A stretch of 64,000 bases of DNA from UBA11346 sp038060575 (GCA_964652775.1 CAZZAM010000001.1:186001-250000); one strand, 5' to 3'. Positions 8,334 to 18,299 are shown, counted from the first letter of the stretch. The notes: generated from the sequence alone by a model not told the origin. Numbers and translations are program-made.

Positions 8334-9526
8334 CGCCCATCGAACTGTTGCACGATGCCGTCCTCGATGGCGACCTCAACGCAGAGCAGGTGAAGGAACT
8401 ACGCACACTGCTGGCCGATCCCGAGCAGCGCCAGACATGGAAACGTCTGTCCACGCTGACCGGACGCCTGCATGAAGAACTGGGAACCGTAGCTCCGGCG
8501 CAACGCCGACGCATGCCGCGACGTTCGCAGAAAAAGCCGGCCACGCGGCTGTGGTTGTGGTCAGGGTTGGCCGCCGCCGCTGCGCTGTTGATGGCGATCG
8601 GAGGCTGGTGGATCGTGCGCGAATCACCGCTCGCTCGGCTAGAAATCGGCAGTCTGAACGTGGGCGGCATTACCCTGCACGCTGGCGACCACCTCGTCTC
8701 CAATCAGTCGGCGATAGCTGCAGGCGATGGCGCTGTCGTACTCGCCGATGGCAGTCGTTGCGCCTGGGTCGGCGCCACACGCTTCACCATCGAGGCCGAC
8801 GGAGCGCGCGTGCGGCTCGCGACCGGCGAGCTGAACATTCAAGCGATGCATCAACCCGCTGGCCGCAGCCTTGCGATCGTCACGAATGATTGCGAAGCAC
8901 GGGTAGTCGGCACGCACTTCCGCGTTCGTGCCCTAGCCGACCGCACGTGGGTTGGTGTCGATGACGGTGCCGTGGCGGTGCACACCAGCGTCGGTCAGGT
9001 TATGGTCATGGCCGGGCAAGCGACCACTGCCATGGACGGAAAAATTCCGCTGGCACACGCCATGCAGGCACCGGCGACGTGGCGGATGGCCTTGAACGGT
9101 CCGGTCCAACCTGAGTGGATCGGACGTCCGCATGCTGGCGGACTGTCGCCACTCGCCGCACCTGAAGATCCGCCCGGAGATCCACGCCGCTATGTGCGCA
9201 CACCAAAGACCGCAGCGCCCGGTTTGGTGCAACTGAGTTCAGGACTCGCCTTCCGCGCCGAGATCACCGCCGCTCGACCTGGTCCGGTCGAGATATTCCT
9301 GCTCTGCAACAATCCGCTGAACAACGAATTCCACGGACTTCTCCGCGCCAAAGCGCACCTGATCGGCAACGGATCGTCGGAGACACTCGCACTCGGCCTC
9401 GACCGTTTCGAAACCGTGCAAGGCGACGGCCCCCACATCGGTCACGCCGCTATTTCCTGCGTCATCGTGCAATGGTGGGGCGACGATCTGGACAGCACGG
9501 TATTCTCTCTCGCTATCGAACCCTGA
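8330..9526 (+). CDS. FecR-domain membrane protein, probable anti-sigma/sensor partner
   Basis: The protein has 398 residues. A short cytoplasmic region (1-70) begins with MTPIELLHDAVLDGDL, an anti-sigma-like segment counting DGDL and LL-DPE motifs. One membrane helix follows at about 73-96. A FecR-like beta domain then runs from about 115 to 230 (GDGAVVLADGS, GARVRLATGELNIQA, RVVGTHFRVRA). The rest, about 250-398, is an unrecognised beta-rich domain. FecR-type proteins relay an envelope signal to a cognate ECF sigma factor. The ATG overlaps the sigma stop by four bases, and the giant exported protein starts 16 bases downstream, so the three probably form one operon. Confidence 0.85.
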   Translation: MTPIELLHDAVLDGDLNAEQVKELRTLLADPEQRQTWKRLSTLTGRLHEELGTVAPAQRRRMPRRSQKKPATRLWLWSGLAAAAALLMAIGGWWIVRESPLARLEIGSLNVGGITLHAGDHLVSNQSAIAAGDGAVVLADGSRCAWVGATRFTIEADGARVRLATGELNIQAMHQPAGRSLAIVTNDCEARVVGTHFRVRALADRTWVGVDDGAVAVHTSVGQVMVMAGQATTAMDGKIPLAHAMQAPATWRMALNGPVQPEWIGRPHAGGLSPLAAPEDPPGDPRRYVRTPKTAAPGLVQLSSGLAFRAEITAARPGPVEIFLLCNNPLNNEFHGLLRAKAHLIGNGSSETLALGLDRFETVQGDGPHIGHAAISCVIVQWWGDDLDSTVFSLAIEP

Positions 9527-9542
9527 CTCACTGGAACCGTCC

Positions 9543-12500
9543 ATGCTTCACTGCCGTATCGCGTCTGCCGCATGTGTATGCATCGCCATCTTACTCGCGC
9601 CTGCTGTATGCGCCGTCGATGCTGCAACGATCAAGCCGGTCGGACTTGGACTCGGCGGCTACGCCTACTGGTCGTCGGGTCCGTTCGCTGACACCATGCT
9701 GACAGCGGGTGATTGGATCGAGTTCGCCAGCGGGCAATGGGGCTCGACGGTGCGCTATCGCAACGTCGACGGCTCGCTCAATCCGCAATTCAACGCCAAC
9801 GGCTATCCCAGATATCTCAATGCCGGCATGAAATTGCGCACGCTGGTCTGGCCCTTCGGCGTCGGCAACAATGGACTGCCAACAGGTTGGCCGAACCGCG
9901 GCCTTACTGGAGCGGGAAAATGGGTGCTGACCTGGAGCGGAGATGCCGATCTGCGCCTGCAGACCGGAACGATCATCGCTGGTGAATCGAGTGGCGCGGC
10001 AACCGGAAGTCTCGTCAACGGTCGCCGCGTCTATCTGGTTGGAAACGACCCCGCAGGACAATTGACAGTCGAGTCGGTCAACCCGGCCAATCCAATCACC
10101 AACATCAAGCTGTGGCTACCTGACCCTGCTGATCCGCAGAACAATTCACTGGAAAATTCAGGGCTATTTTGGCATCCGGGTTTCATCAGCTACCTTGGCG
10201 CCATCGATTTCAACCATCTCCGCTTCATGGATTGGGGTTCGACCAACGCCAGCCCGCAGCAAGACTGGGCCGACCGCCGCCTGCCGTCCTTCCGCAATCA
10301 AGAGGGCGTCCTGCATCGCCGCGTCCCCGGCGCCGGCGGCGCTGGCGATCGCAGCACCGGCATCGCCTACGAGCACATGGTCGCGCTGTGCAACGCTGCG
10401 AACAAAGACATGTGGATCAGCGTGCCGCATCTTGCCACCGACGATTACGTGACCCGGCTGGCGAATCTGATCCGCTTCGGCTCCGACGGTGTGCAGCCCT
10501 ACACCTCCGTGCAAGCCAGCCCAGTGCATCCGCCGCTGGCTGCCGGACTGCGCGTGTGGGTTGAATATTCCAACGAGGTCTGGTCAAACGGCTATTCCTT
10601 TCCGCAAGGCGATTGGGCCAACACTCAGGCTGTCGCCGCCGGTATCACCAAGCAACAATTCATCGCCCGTCGCTACGCCCATGTCTGGCGCATCTTCCAA
10701 CAACGCTTTGGCGGAACCGCTCAATTGGTGCGGGTCGCCGGCATCTGGACCGGGCAGACCTCCTACACCAATCCGATGCTGACTGAACTGCGCGACTACG
10801 GCGCAACCCTGAGTCCGGCGGTGGCGGTCGATGTCATCGCACCGACGACGTACTTCGGCAATGGCATTCAGGACTGGATCTATGAGCAGGCCAACCAACA
10901 ACGCGGCGGAGCGTGGCAGTGGTTCCACACCGCGGCCGATTTCACCAGCGGCGTCACCCGACCGGTATCGGTGCCACTCAGCGATCCCTATTGGACCAGC
11001 AGCACATTATACGGGCAACAGACGGCGACCTTCACCGAGTGGAAGAAACGCATCTTTTCTGGCTCGGTGGCCGCCGGCGGCGGACCGGATTCCACCGGAG
11101 TCGGCGGCGGTTTCTCTGCCAGCCTGACCACCGACATCCAAACCATCTTCGGTCGCCGCGTGCCAATCGTCGCCTACGAGGGCGGGCCATCGCTCTACAC
11201 CGATTACATGGACGGTGGCGATGATCGCGACGACGGCGTGACCAACTTCACGGTCGCCCTCAACCGCCGCAGCGAGTTCGCCGAAATTTATCGCATCCAA
11301 CTCAACATGGCGCGCGCCAAAGGGCTCGACTGTCACTCGATGTTCGTCGATGTCGGCGCGTGGGGAAAGTACGGACAATGGGGCCATCTTGAATATCAGG
11401 ATCAGCCGTTGAACACGGCGGTGAAATGGATGGCGGTCAATGACTGGGGCACCGACATGGCGCGGATCCGCACGACCGCTGACCTCGTTGGCACCCGTCC
11501 GGCCTTTACCACCGCTGCTGCCCTGCCAGCGGGATCCCGTGGCAACGTGTACACCCAGGACATTGTCGCCAGTGGTGGCAACGTCGCCGTAGCACCGCAC
11601 CTTGTAGTGATCGGCAGTCTGCTGTCGCCCGGCCTGAGCATCGCTCCAGTCGCGGGAGATCCGTGGCGTTTACGCCTATCCGGCCGACCACAAGAAGGTG
11701 GCTGGAATTATGTCTATGTCCGAGTCAGCGATGATGATGGCGACGCGGCGTGGCAGATTTTTAACGTCTACATCAGCGGCGGTTCCGGTGCGGTGGTCGA
11801 AGCCAATCTGGGCGGCGCATTTAACGGCGCTGCCAGCATGCCCAAGACAGCCACGTTGTTCCTTGATTCCGCCGTCACCTGGTCGGGCATCAACCGTGGA
11901 GCGGCCTACACCGCCGGTGGCGGTTCGGCGACCGGCAGCGACGGACGCGGCGTGAACCTCTACACCGGCAGCGATGGCATTCCCTTCAGCGTCGATCAAG
12001 GAGCCGCCAACGAGTCCGATGCGACACTCGCCTCAGCGATCACCGACAATGAGTACTTCGTCTACACGATCACGCCGCAAGCCGGACAACCGCTGGATCT
12101 GCGCGGGGCAGAAATGCGCGTTTCCTGGGTCCGTGAACAGTACCACACCGCGCGCCGCTTTGCCGTGTTCACCAGCGTCAGCGGCTTCGCTGAAGGACAG
12201 CGCATCTACACCTTGCCGAACACGCCGAATGAGGACGAACCAACTGAGCATGTCTTCACCCTGCCGACCACCGCGGCCTACAACGCCCTGACTGTGCCGA
12301 TCCAGTTCCGCATCTATTTCTACGGCAGTCAGTACAGCCATACTGCGAAGCTCCTCGGACTGCGCCTCGCTCGCGCGGTACCGCTGTCGCCGAACACCGC
12401 GCCCGTGCTGACCAATGCGCACAGCACCACGCCGACTGTTTCAGGCACAGCGTCGGCTGGCCAGACCGTGCGCGTGTATGTGAACGGCGCGCTGTCCGGC

Positions 12501-14600
12501 ACCGCGACTTTGGTTGGCACGAATTGGTCCTACACACCTGCGGCCCTCGCCCAGGGGACGACGGTGTTCACCTACACCGTTCAAAGCGCCGGAGGTCTAG
12601 AGAGTCCATCGTCGCCCGCCACCACCACGGTGATCGACACGATCTCGCCGGCAATTCCGGCTGCGCCGGGAGTTGGGCCGGCTGGTCCGTCCCCGACGTT
12701 GTCCGGATGGACCGAGCCCGGCGCGACGGTGCGCGTCCGCCTCGGTGGAGCGCAGATCGGCACCACCATCGCGAGCTACACTGGAGCCTGGAGTTACACC
12801 ATCACCGGGCAGACCGCCGGCACGTACACGGCCACGATCACCGCGGTCGATGCCTACGGCAACGTCAGCAGTGCATCGGCCGGCACGAGTGTAACCGTCA
12901 GCTACGGTGGCACCGCACCGGAAATTGCCCTGACGCGCAGTGGTGCCGGCGTCGCGGATGGCAGCACCGACACGATCAACGGCATGACCGTTGGCGTGGC
13001 CGCCATCGTCAGCTACCAAGTCAATAATATCGGCACCGCGACACTGACCGTGGGTGCGCCGACGATCAGTGCGCTGGTCAACTGCACCGCCACGATCACC
13101 ACCACACCAGCGGCGTCAGTTGCATCGGGCAACAACACTCCGCTTGGCGTTACCGTGACTCCGACCGCACCTGGTGCGTGGAGTTGCACCGTCTCCACGG
13201 TGACCAACGACAGTGACGAGAATCCAACAAACTGGACGCTGAGTGGAACGGCTATCGTACCAGCCGCGCCGGAGATCGCGCTGTCACGCAGTGGGACTGC
13301 GGTTGCGGATGGCAGCACCGACGCCGTCAGTGGACTTGTCGCCACTACGGCGAGCGTTGTCTCCTACACCATCAACAACACAGGAACCGCTGCATTGACC
13401 GTTGGCGCGCCGACGATCAGTGCGCTGGTCAACTGCACCGCAACGGTGTCGACCACGCCGAATGCGTCCGTAGTGGCAGCGGGAAGCACGACCTGCGGCA
13501 TCACCGTGACGCCGACTGCGGTCGGTGCGTGGAGCTGCGCGGTGTCGGCGGTGACCAATGACAGCAACGAGAATCCGACCAATTGGACGATGAATGGAAC
13601 GGCCATCGCTGCACCGAACACAGCGCCGGTCATCTCCACCTCCAAGCCCGCCAGTCTGACAACGCTGGAAGACACGGTGAATACCGTCGCTTTGGCCGCG
13701 ACTGACGCCAACGGTGATACCCTGACCTGGTCGGTGCTGACCCAGGGCACCAGGGGCATGATGGCGGTGAATGGTCCGGGCAACAACGTGACTGCGACCT
13801 ACACGCCCACCGCGAACCAGAACGGCAGCGATACCGTGGTCATGCGTGTGGCCGACGGCAACGGTGGCAGCGACACGATTACGGTGAACGTGACGATCAC
13901 GGCGGTCAACGATGCGCCAATCATGGCAACGCTCATCGTGGATCAGTCAGCAACTGAGAACACATCCTTCTCTTTCATCGTTCCGATCGGCACGTTCACC
14001 GATGCCGATGGCACGACACTGACCTGGAGCGCCACCGGCCTACCGGCGTGGCTGACCTTCACGGCAGCAACGCGCACCTTCAGCGGCACACCGAAAGTTG
14101 GTGCTGCAGGGACGGCAAACATCACGGTGATCGCCACAGATCCCAGTGCTGCTTCCGCGAGCGATGTGTTCACGCTGACGATTGTCGCCGATACCACGCC
14201 GCCAATCCAACCGGCCGCACCAGCCGCAAACACCACGAACCCCGCGTTGCCCATCCTCAGCGGAACAACGGAGGGCGGCGCGACGGTCACCATTTATGAC
14301 GGCGGCGTGTTGGCAGGAACCGTCACCACGAGCAGTAGCGGCAGTTGGTCGTGGACGCCGAGCAGTGCACTCAGTCCAGGAACGCACACGTTCACCGTGA
14401 TCGCCGTCGATGCGGCCGGCAATGCGTCGATCGCATCAGCGGGCGCAACCGTCACCGTACCAACCAGCGGAGGAAGCGGCGGAACCACGTCGGAATCAAG
14501 CGGCGGCGGGGGTGGCGGCGGCTGCGGCATGGGCGGAGCACTTGGTTTGCTCGTCATGCCCTTCATCGGACTGCGACGCCGCAATCGCTTCGACCGCTAA
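9543..14600 (+). CDS. Giant exported protein: clan-A glycosidase-like domain plus Ig/cadherin-like repeats and C-terminal anchor
   Basis: This 1685-residue protein has a signal peptide (about 1-28). Residues 30-690 form a TIM-barrel-like region with VWVEYSNEVWS (Asn344-Glu345, a clan GH-A style acid/base pair) and PIVAYEGGPS (Glu546, possible nucleophile). The region about 690-960 is beta-rich. It is followed by two bacterial Ig-like units, two near-identical 117-residue modules starting APEIAL, a cadherin-like unit (EDTVNTVALAATDANGDTLT), a putative-Ig unit (GLPAWLTFTAATRTFSGTP) and a final Ig-like unit. The C-terminus is a Gly-rich GGGGGGCGMGG, a hydrophobic stretch and RRRNR, resembling a sorting/anchor tail. 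It is probably a cell-surface glycan-active enzyme downstream of the sigma/FecR pair. Catalytic assignment is inference from motif spacing only. Confidence 0.8.
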   Translation: MLHCRIASAACVCIAILLAPAVCAVDAATIKPVGLGLGGYAYWSSGPFADTMLTAGDWIEFASGQWGSTVRYRNVDGSLNPQFNANGYPRYLNAGMKLRTLVWPFGVGNNGLPTGWPNRGLTGAGKWVLTWSGDADLRLQTGTIIAGESSGAATGSLVNGRRVYLVGNDPAGQLTVESVNPANPITNIKLWLPDPADPQNNSLENSGLFWHPGFISYLGAIDFNHLRFMDWGSTNASPQQDWADRRLPSFRNQEGVLHRRVPGAGGAGDRSTGIAYEHMVALCNAANKDMWISVPHLATDDYVTRLANLIRFGSDGVQPYTSVQASPVHPPLAAGLRVWVEYSNEVWSNGYSFPQGDWANTQAVAAGITKQQFIARRYAHVWRIFQQRFGGTAQLVRVAGIWTGQTSYTNPMLTELRDYGATLSPAVAVDVIAPTTYFGNGIQDWIYEQANQQRGGAWQWFHTAADFTSGVTRPVSVPLSDPYWTSSTLYGQQTATFTEWKKRIFSGSVAAGGGPDSTGVGGGFSASLTTDIQTIFGRRVPIVAYEGGPSLYTDYMDGGDDRDDGVTNFTVALNRRSEFAEIYRIQLNMARAKGLDCHSMFVDVGAWGKYGQWGHLEYQDQPLNTAVKWMAVNDWGTDMARIRTTADLVGTRPAFTTAAALPAGSRGNVYTQDIVASGGNVAVAPHLVVIGSLLSPGLSIAPVAGDPWRLRLSGRPQEGGWNYVYVRVSDDDGDAAWQIFNVYISGGSGAVVEANLGGAFNGAASMPKTATLFLDSAVTWSGINRGAAYTAGGGSATGSDGRGVNLYTGSDGIPFSVDQGAANESDATLASAITDNEYFVYTITPQAGQPLDLRGAEMRVSWVREQYHTARRFAVFTSVSGFAEGQRIYTLPNTPNEDEPTEHVFTLPTTAAYNALTVPIQFRIYFYGSQYSHTAKLLGLRLARAVPLSPNTAPVLTNAHSTTPTVSGTASAGQTVRVYVNGALSGTATLVGTNWSYTPAALAQGTTVFTYTVQSAGGLESPSSPATTTVIDTISPAIPAAPGVGPAGPSPTLSGWTEPGATVRVRLGGAQIGTTIASYTGAWSYTITGQTAGTYTATITAVDAYGNVSSASAGTSVTVSYGGTAPEIALTRSGAGVADGSTDTINGMTVGVAAIVSYQVNNIGTATLTVGAPTISALVNCTATITTTPAASVASGNNTPLGVTVTPTAPGAWSCTVSTVTNDSDENPTNWTLSGTAIVPAAPEIALSRSGTAVADGSTDAVSGLVATTASVVSYTINNTGTAALTVGAPTISALVNCTATVSTTPNASVVAAGSTTCGITVTPTAVGAWSCAVSAVTNDSNENPTNWTMNGTAIAAPNTAPVISTSKPASLTTLEDTVNTVALAATDANGDTLTWSVLTQGTRGMMAVNGPGNNVTATYTPTANQNGSDTVVMRVADGNGGSDTITVNVTITAVNDAPIMATLIVDQSATENTSFSFIVPIGTFTDADGTTLTWSATGLPAWLTFTAATRTFSGTPKVGAAGTANITVIATDPSAASASDVFTLTIVADTTPPIQPAAPAANTTNPALPILSGTTEGGATVTIYDGGVLAGTVTTSSSGSWSWTPSSALSPGTHTFTVIAVDAAGNASIASAGATVTVPTSGGSGGTTSESSGGGGGGGCGMGGALGLLVMPFIGLRRRNRFDR
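12915..13613 (+). repeat. Tandem 351-bp coding duplication inside the giant exported protein
   Basis: Two consecutive modules begin at 12915 and 13266, giving a 351-bp (117-residue) period. Both contain APEIAL, VADGSTD, the DNA word ACGATCAGTGCGCTGGTCAA and a WxC-V-TNDS-ENPTNWT ending. The modules resemble the 'choice-of-anchor'/ASPM-like beta domains used as spacers on surface proteins. High nucleotide similarity suggests recent duplication or gene conversion. Confidence 0.8.
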
Positions 14601-14782
14601 ATGTCGCAGATAGCGGCTCGTGGTTGTTGCACTGCGATGTGAGTCTCATGGCGTTCGGTTCATAATCGGGTCCCGCAATAGATCATTTCAGATGTAGAAC
14701 AGCATCGTTCAGCGATGAAACACAAACCCGTATTGCATGTTCAACGCCGTCTGCAGATAATGACCCCCTGACAGGAGTCGCC

Positions 14783-15826
14783 ATGCAGCCGAACGCCAAA
14801 CCGAGTCCGTTGCCTTCCACCATCACTACCGTGGCTGAGTTGGAAGAACTGCTCTCGCGTCCCAGCCCAGAGTTGATCGCGGACCTCAGTCGGCTGGACG
14901 GCGACATCGTGGTGGTTGGCGTTGGCGGTAAGGTTGGCCCGACGCTTGCCCGCATGGCCAAGCGTGCTGCGCCGAACAAGCGCGTGTACGGCGTGGCGCG
15001 GTTCAGCGACAGCGACGTGCGCGCGCGCATGGAAAGCTGGGGCATCGAATGCCTGCCATGCGAGCTGACTGATCAGCGTCAAGTGCAACAGTTGCCCAAG
15101 GCCGCCAACGTCGTGTTCATGGCCGGCAAGAAATTCGGCACCACGGGCGACGAGCCATCAACGTGGATGATGAATGCCGTGGTTCCTGCGTATGTCGCCG
15201 AGCACTATGCCGGCAGTCGCTTCGTTGCGTTCTCAACCCTGTGCGTCTATCCGTTCGCTGATACGCGGAGCGCTGGCAGCGCTGAGTCCGTAGCGCCAAC
15301 CCCGGTCGGTGAGTATCCGAATAGCTGCGTCGGTCGTGAACGCGTGTGGCAGTTCTTCAGTGCAAAGCACAGCGCGCCCGGTCGCTTGGCGCGACTCAAC
15401 TATGCAATCGATTTGCGCTACGGCGTGCTGCACGACATCGCCCAGGCGGTGCGCGCTGGTCGTCCGATCGATCTCTCGACCGGCGTTGCCAACGTAATTT
15501 GGCAGGGCGACAGCACCAATCACATCCTGCGCTGCCTGGCTCATGGCACGACACCAGCGTCACCAATCAACATCGGCGCGCCTAAGACCGCCGCTGTACG
15601 CGCCGTCGCCCAACGCTTCGGAGCATTATTCAACCGCGAACCGATCTTCAGCGGCAGCGAACAGTTTCAGGCGTGGCACAATGACTGCTCACTCGCCCAG
15701 AGCTTGTTCGGCGATCCGATCGTCGATCTCGACACCATGATCCGTTGGAACGCAGCCTGGATTCAGGCCGAGCAACCGGTCTATCAGAAACCGACGCACT
15801 TCGGCGAACGTCGCGGCGCGTTCTGA
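14783..15826 (+). CDS. NAD(P)-dependent epimerase/dehydratase-like protein
   Basis: This 347-residue extended short-chain dehydrogenase-like protein has a Rossmann motif at about residues 42-52 (VVVGVGGKVGPTLARMA). The Tyr/Lys pair of classical SDRs is not obvious; YPNSCVGRERVW occupies the expected place, so the active site may be altered. An ACAGGAG ribosome binding site sits seven bases before the ATG. It is the first gene of a four-gene catabolic operon and ends 27 bases before the DHDPS-family gene. It probably acts on a nucleotide-free sugar or sugar acid feeding the downstream aldolase; the substrate is unknown. Confidence 0.7.
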   Translation: MQPNAKPSPLPSTITTVAELEELLSRPSPELIADLSRLDGDIVVVGVGGKVGPTLARMAKRAAPNKRVYGVARFSDSDVRARMESWGIECLPCELTDQRQVQQLPKAANVVFMAGKKFGTTGDEPSTWMMNAVVPAYVAEHYAGSRFVAFSTLCVYPFADTRSAGSAESVAPTPVGEYPNSCVGRERVWQFFSAKHSAPGRLARLNYAIDLRYGVLHDIAQAVRAGRPIDLSTGVANVIWQGDSTNHILRCLAHGTTPASPINIGAPKTAAVRAVAQRFGALFNREPIFSGSEQFQAWHNDCSLAQSLFGDPIVDLDTMIRWNAAWIQAEQPVYQKPTHFGERRGAF

Positions 15827-15853
15827 ACCACCTATTCAACAAGGAATCTCATT

Positions 15854-16807
15854 ATGCCGCTTCCCTTCATCCCCCGTGGCGTCATCCCCGCCTGCCTGAT
15901 GGCCTTCGACAGCGAATTTCGCATCGACGAGCCCTGGTATCGCAAACACCTGCGTGATCTCGCTGCAGTTGATGGGCTGTCGGCCATCACGGTCAACGGC
16001 CACGCCGCCGAAGTGCATGCGCTTGATCTTGATGAACAGCGCCGCGTCCTCGCGATCTCGGTCAATGAGATCGGTGCCAAGCTGCCGCTGATCAACGGTG
16101 TCTATGCCGACAGTTCGTTCCACGCTCAAGCGATCGCGCGCATGGCTGAACAAGAAGGTGCATCCGCGCTGCTGATCTTCCCGCCGGCGACGCTCGGCAT
16201 GGGCGGTCATCTCCGGCCGGAAATGTTGTTCCGCCATTTCGAACTGATTGCCGAAGCAACGACGCTACCGCTGATCTTCTTTCAGTACCCGCACAACTCA
16301 CCGCTGCATACGCCGTTCGACACCATGTTGGAGCTATTTGAGCGCGTGCCGCAGATCGTTGCGATCAAGGACTGGTGTCACGACGGCTACGAACACGAAC
16401 GCAATATCCGCACGCTGCGCGCGCTCTCACGTCCGGTGAAGGTGCTGACTACGCACAGCGCGTGGCTGATGAGTTCACTGGTCATGGGCTGCGATGGTCT
16501 GCTGTCTGGCGCCGGTTCGGTCGTAGCCGCACTTCAAGTCGAGTTGTTTCGTGCGATCGAAGCCGGTGATTTGCCACGCGCTCAGGCCGTGAATGACAAA
16601 CTCTACCCCATCCAACAGGCATTCTATCGCGCACCGTTTGGTGACATGCACAACCGCATGAAGGAAGCAAACGTACTGCTCGGACGCCTGCCGCGTGCCG
16701 TTGTCCGTCCGCCACTCATGAAGATATCTGACGCCGAAATCCACGGCTTGCGTACCGCTCTGGTCGCTGGCGGTCTACTCGCGAAACAAGGAGCCAGTCA
16801 TGGTTGA
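15854..16807 (+). CDS. DHDPS/N-acetylneuraminate lyase superfamily aldolase
   Basis: The protein has 317 residues with the class I aldolase barrel of the DapA superfamily. The Schiff-base lysine is Lys172 in QIVAIKDW and the assisting tyrosine is Tyr145 in FFQYPHN. The usual GTTGE-type substrate loop reads VNGHAAE. A true DapA role is unlikely because the neighbours are an aldehyde and an alcohol dehydrogenase. The enzyme more probably cleaves or dehydrates a 2-keto-3-deoxy sugar acid or related compound. An AAGGAA ribosome binding site precedes the ATG. The stop overlaps the next start by eight bases. Confidence 0.85.
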   Translation: MPLPFIPRGVIPACLMAFDSEFRIDEPWYRKHLRDLAAVDGLSAITVNGHAAEVHALDLDEQRRVLAISVNEIGAKLPLINGVYADSSFHAQAIARMAEQEGASALLIFPPATLGMGGHLRPEMLFRHFELIAEATTLPLIFFQYPHNSPLHTPFDTMLELFERVPQIVAIKDWCHDGYEHERNIRTLRALSRPVKVLTTHSAWLMSSLVMGCDGLLSGAGSVVAALQVELFRAIEAGDLPRAQAVNDKLYPIQQAFYRAPFGDMHNRMKEANVLLGRLPRAVVRPPLMKISDAEIHGLRTALVAGGLLAKQGASHG

Positions 16808-18299
16808 TGCCGCTGCTGCCACCGCTCCCGCAATCGCTCGTGTCACCGCCCTGATCGGCGGCACCTGGCGCGAACTGCATGGGCCAACCGTAACGATCCA
16901 AAACCCTGCGAATGGCACGGCCTTGGCCGAGATGCGTCTTGGCACTGCCGAAGATGCCGCCACTGCAGTTGCCGCCGCGCGCGCCGCGCTGCCTGGTTGG
17001 GCCGCGACGCCGCTCAACAAACGCCTGCAACTGATGTTCCAATTCCGCGAACTGCTGGTTCGTTCGGCCGATGAACTCTCACGCATCCTTGTGCGTGAAC
17101 ACGGCAAGACCTTTGATGAAGCACGCGGCGATCTGCAACGCGGCATCGAAGTGGTCGAACTGTGCTGTGGAGCGCAGGCGTATCTGAGCGGTGAAAGCCA
17201 GTCCGAACTTGCTGGCGGCATGGATGCACAGACCTGGCGCGAGCCAATTGGCGTCTGCGTCGGCATCACGCCGTTTAATTTCCCGGCGATGGTTCCGATG
17301 TGGATGTTCCCGATCGCGCTGGTCTGCGGCAATACGTTTGTGCTCAAGCCGAGTGAAAAAGTACCGATGACCGCCGTGCGTTTGGCGCAACTCATCGAGG
17401 AAGCTGGATTCCCGCCCGGCGTGTTCAACCTGATCCACGGAACCCGCGAGGTCGTCGAGACGCTGTGCACGCATCCCGATGTCGCCGCGATCAGCTTCGT
17501 CGGCTCAACGTCGGTCGCCGAAGCGGTGTACCGCATGGGCACCCAGCACGGCAAACGCGTTCAGGCCGCCGGCGGCGCGAAGAACGCGATGGTCGTCATG
17601 CCCGATGCCGACATGGACAGCACCATCCGCGGCCTCATAGGTGCGGCATATGGCTGCGCTGGACAACGTTGCATGGCCAATTCGTTGGTGATGGGCGTCG
17701 GCAGCATCGCCGATGAACTGCGCGATCGTCTGTGTCAGGCCATCGATGCGATCATCGTCGGTGATGCATCCCAAGATCAGCGCACCGGCATGGGACCGCT
17801 GATTGACGCAGCCAGTTGCAAGCGTGTCAGAGAAGGAATCGCCGACGGTGTTCGTGAAGGTGGCGAGCTTGTCCGCGACGGACGCGTTGGCGTTCCCACG
17901 CGCGGCCACTTCGTCGGTCCGACACTGATCGACCGCGTTGCACCAACCAGCATGCTCGCGAAACGCGAATGGTTCGGACCGTTGCTTGCTCAACTACGCC
18001 CCACCGATCTCGATCAAGCAATCAGCTGGATCAACAGTCACGAATACGGCAACGGCGCGGTGATCGCGACGCGCGATGGCGCGGCGGCGCGCACGTTCGC
18101 CAAAGGTGTACAGTGTGGCATGATCGGCGTTAACGTTGCTGTGCCGGCCGCACTCGCCCCGTACGCGTTTTCCGGCTGGAATCGCAGTTTCTTCGGCGAT
18201 CTCCACGTGCAGGGCCGCGAAGGCTTCACGTTCTATACGCGGCAGAAGCTGGTGCTCTCGCGTTGGGACGGCGCCTACCGTCGTACCTTGGGCTGGTAA
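16800..18299 (+). CDS. CoA-acylating aldehyde dehydrogenase, methylmalonate-semialdehyde dehydrogenase type
   Basis: This 499-residue protein matches the MMSDH branch of the ALDH superfamily: GITPFNFPAMVPMWMFP, LKPSEKVPMTA, SFVGSTSVAEAVY and the catalytic Cys291 in GQRCMA. The glutamate general base of ordinary ALDHs (LELGGK) is replaced by QAAGGAKN, which is characteristic of CoA-dependent MMSDH. It should convert a semialdehyde plus CoA and NAD+ to an acyl-CoA. It overlaps the aldolase gene by eight bases and has an AAGGAG ribosome binding site. The actual aldehyde is presumably produced by the aldolase next door and is not known. Confidence 0.9.
   Translation: MVDAAAATAPAIARVTALIGGTWRELHGPTVTIQNPANGTALAEMRLGTAEDAATAVAAARAALPGWAATPLNKRLQLMFQFRELLVRSADELSRILVREHGKTFDEARGDLQRGIEVVELCCGAQAYLSGESQSELAGGMDAQTWREPIGVCVGITPFNFPAMVPMWMFPIALVCGNTFVLKPSEKVPMTAVRLAQLIEEAGFPPGVFNLIHGTREVVETLCTHPDVAAISFVGSTSVAEAVYRMGTQHGKRVQAAGGAKNAMVVMPDADMDSTIRGLIGAAYGCAGQRCMANSLVMGVGSIADELRDRLCQAIDAIIVGDASQDQRTGMGPLIDAASCKRVREGIADGVREGGELVRDGRVGVPTRGHFVGPTLIDRVAPTSMLAKREWFGPLLAQLRPTDLDQAISWINSHEYGNGAVIATRDGAAARTFAKGVQCGMIGVNVAVPAALAPYAFSGWNRSFFGDLHVQGREGFTFYTRQKLVLSRWDGAYRRTLGW

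Noticed and set aside
15854..16807. DapA (lysine biosynthesis) assignment
   Set aside because: The gene is in an operon with CoA-acylating aldehyde and alcohol dehydrogenases and an IclR regulator, and its substrate loop differs from GTTGE.
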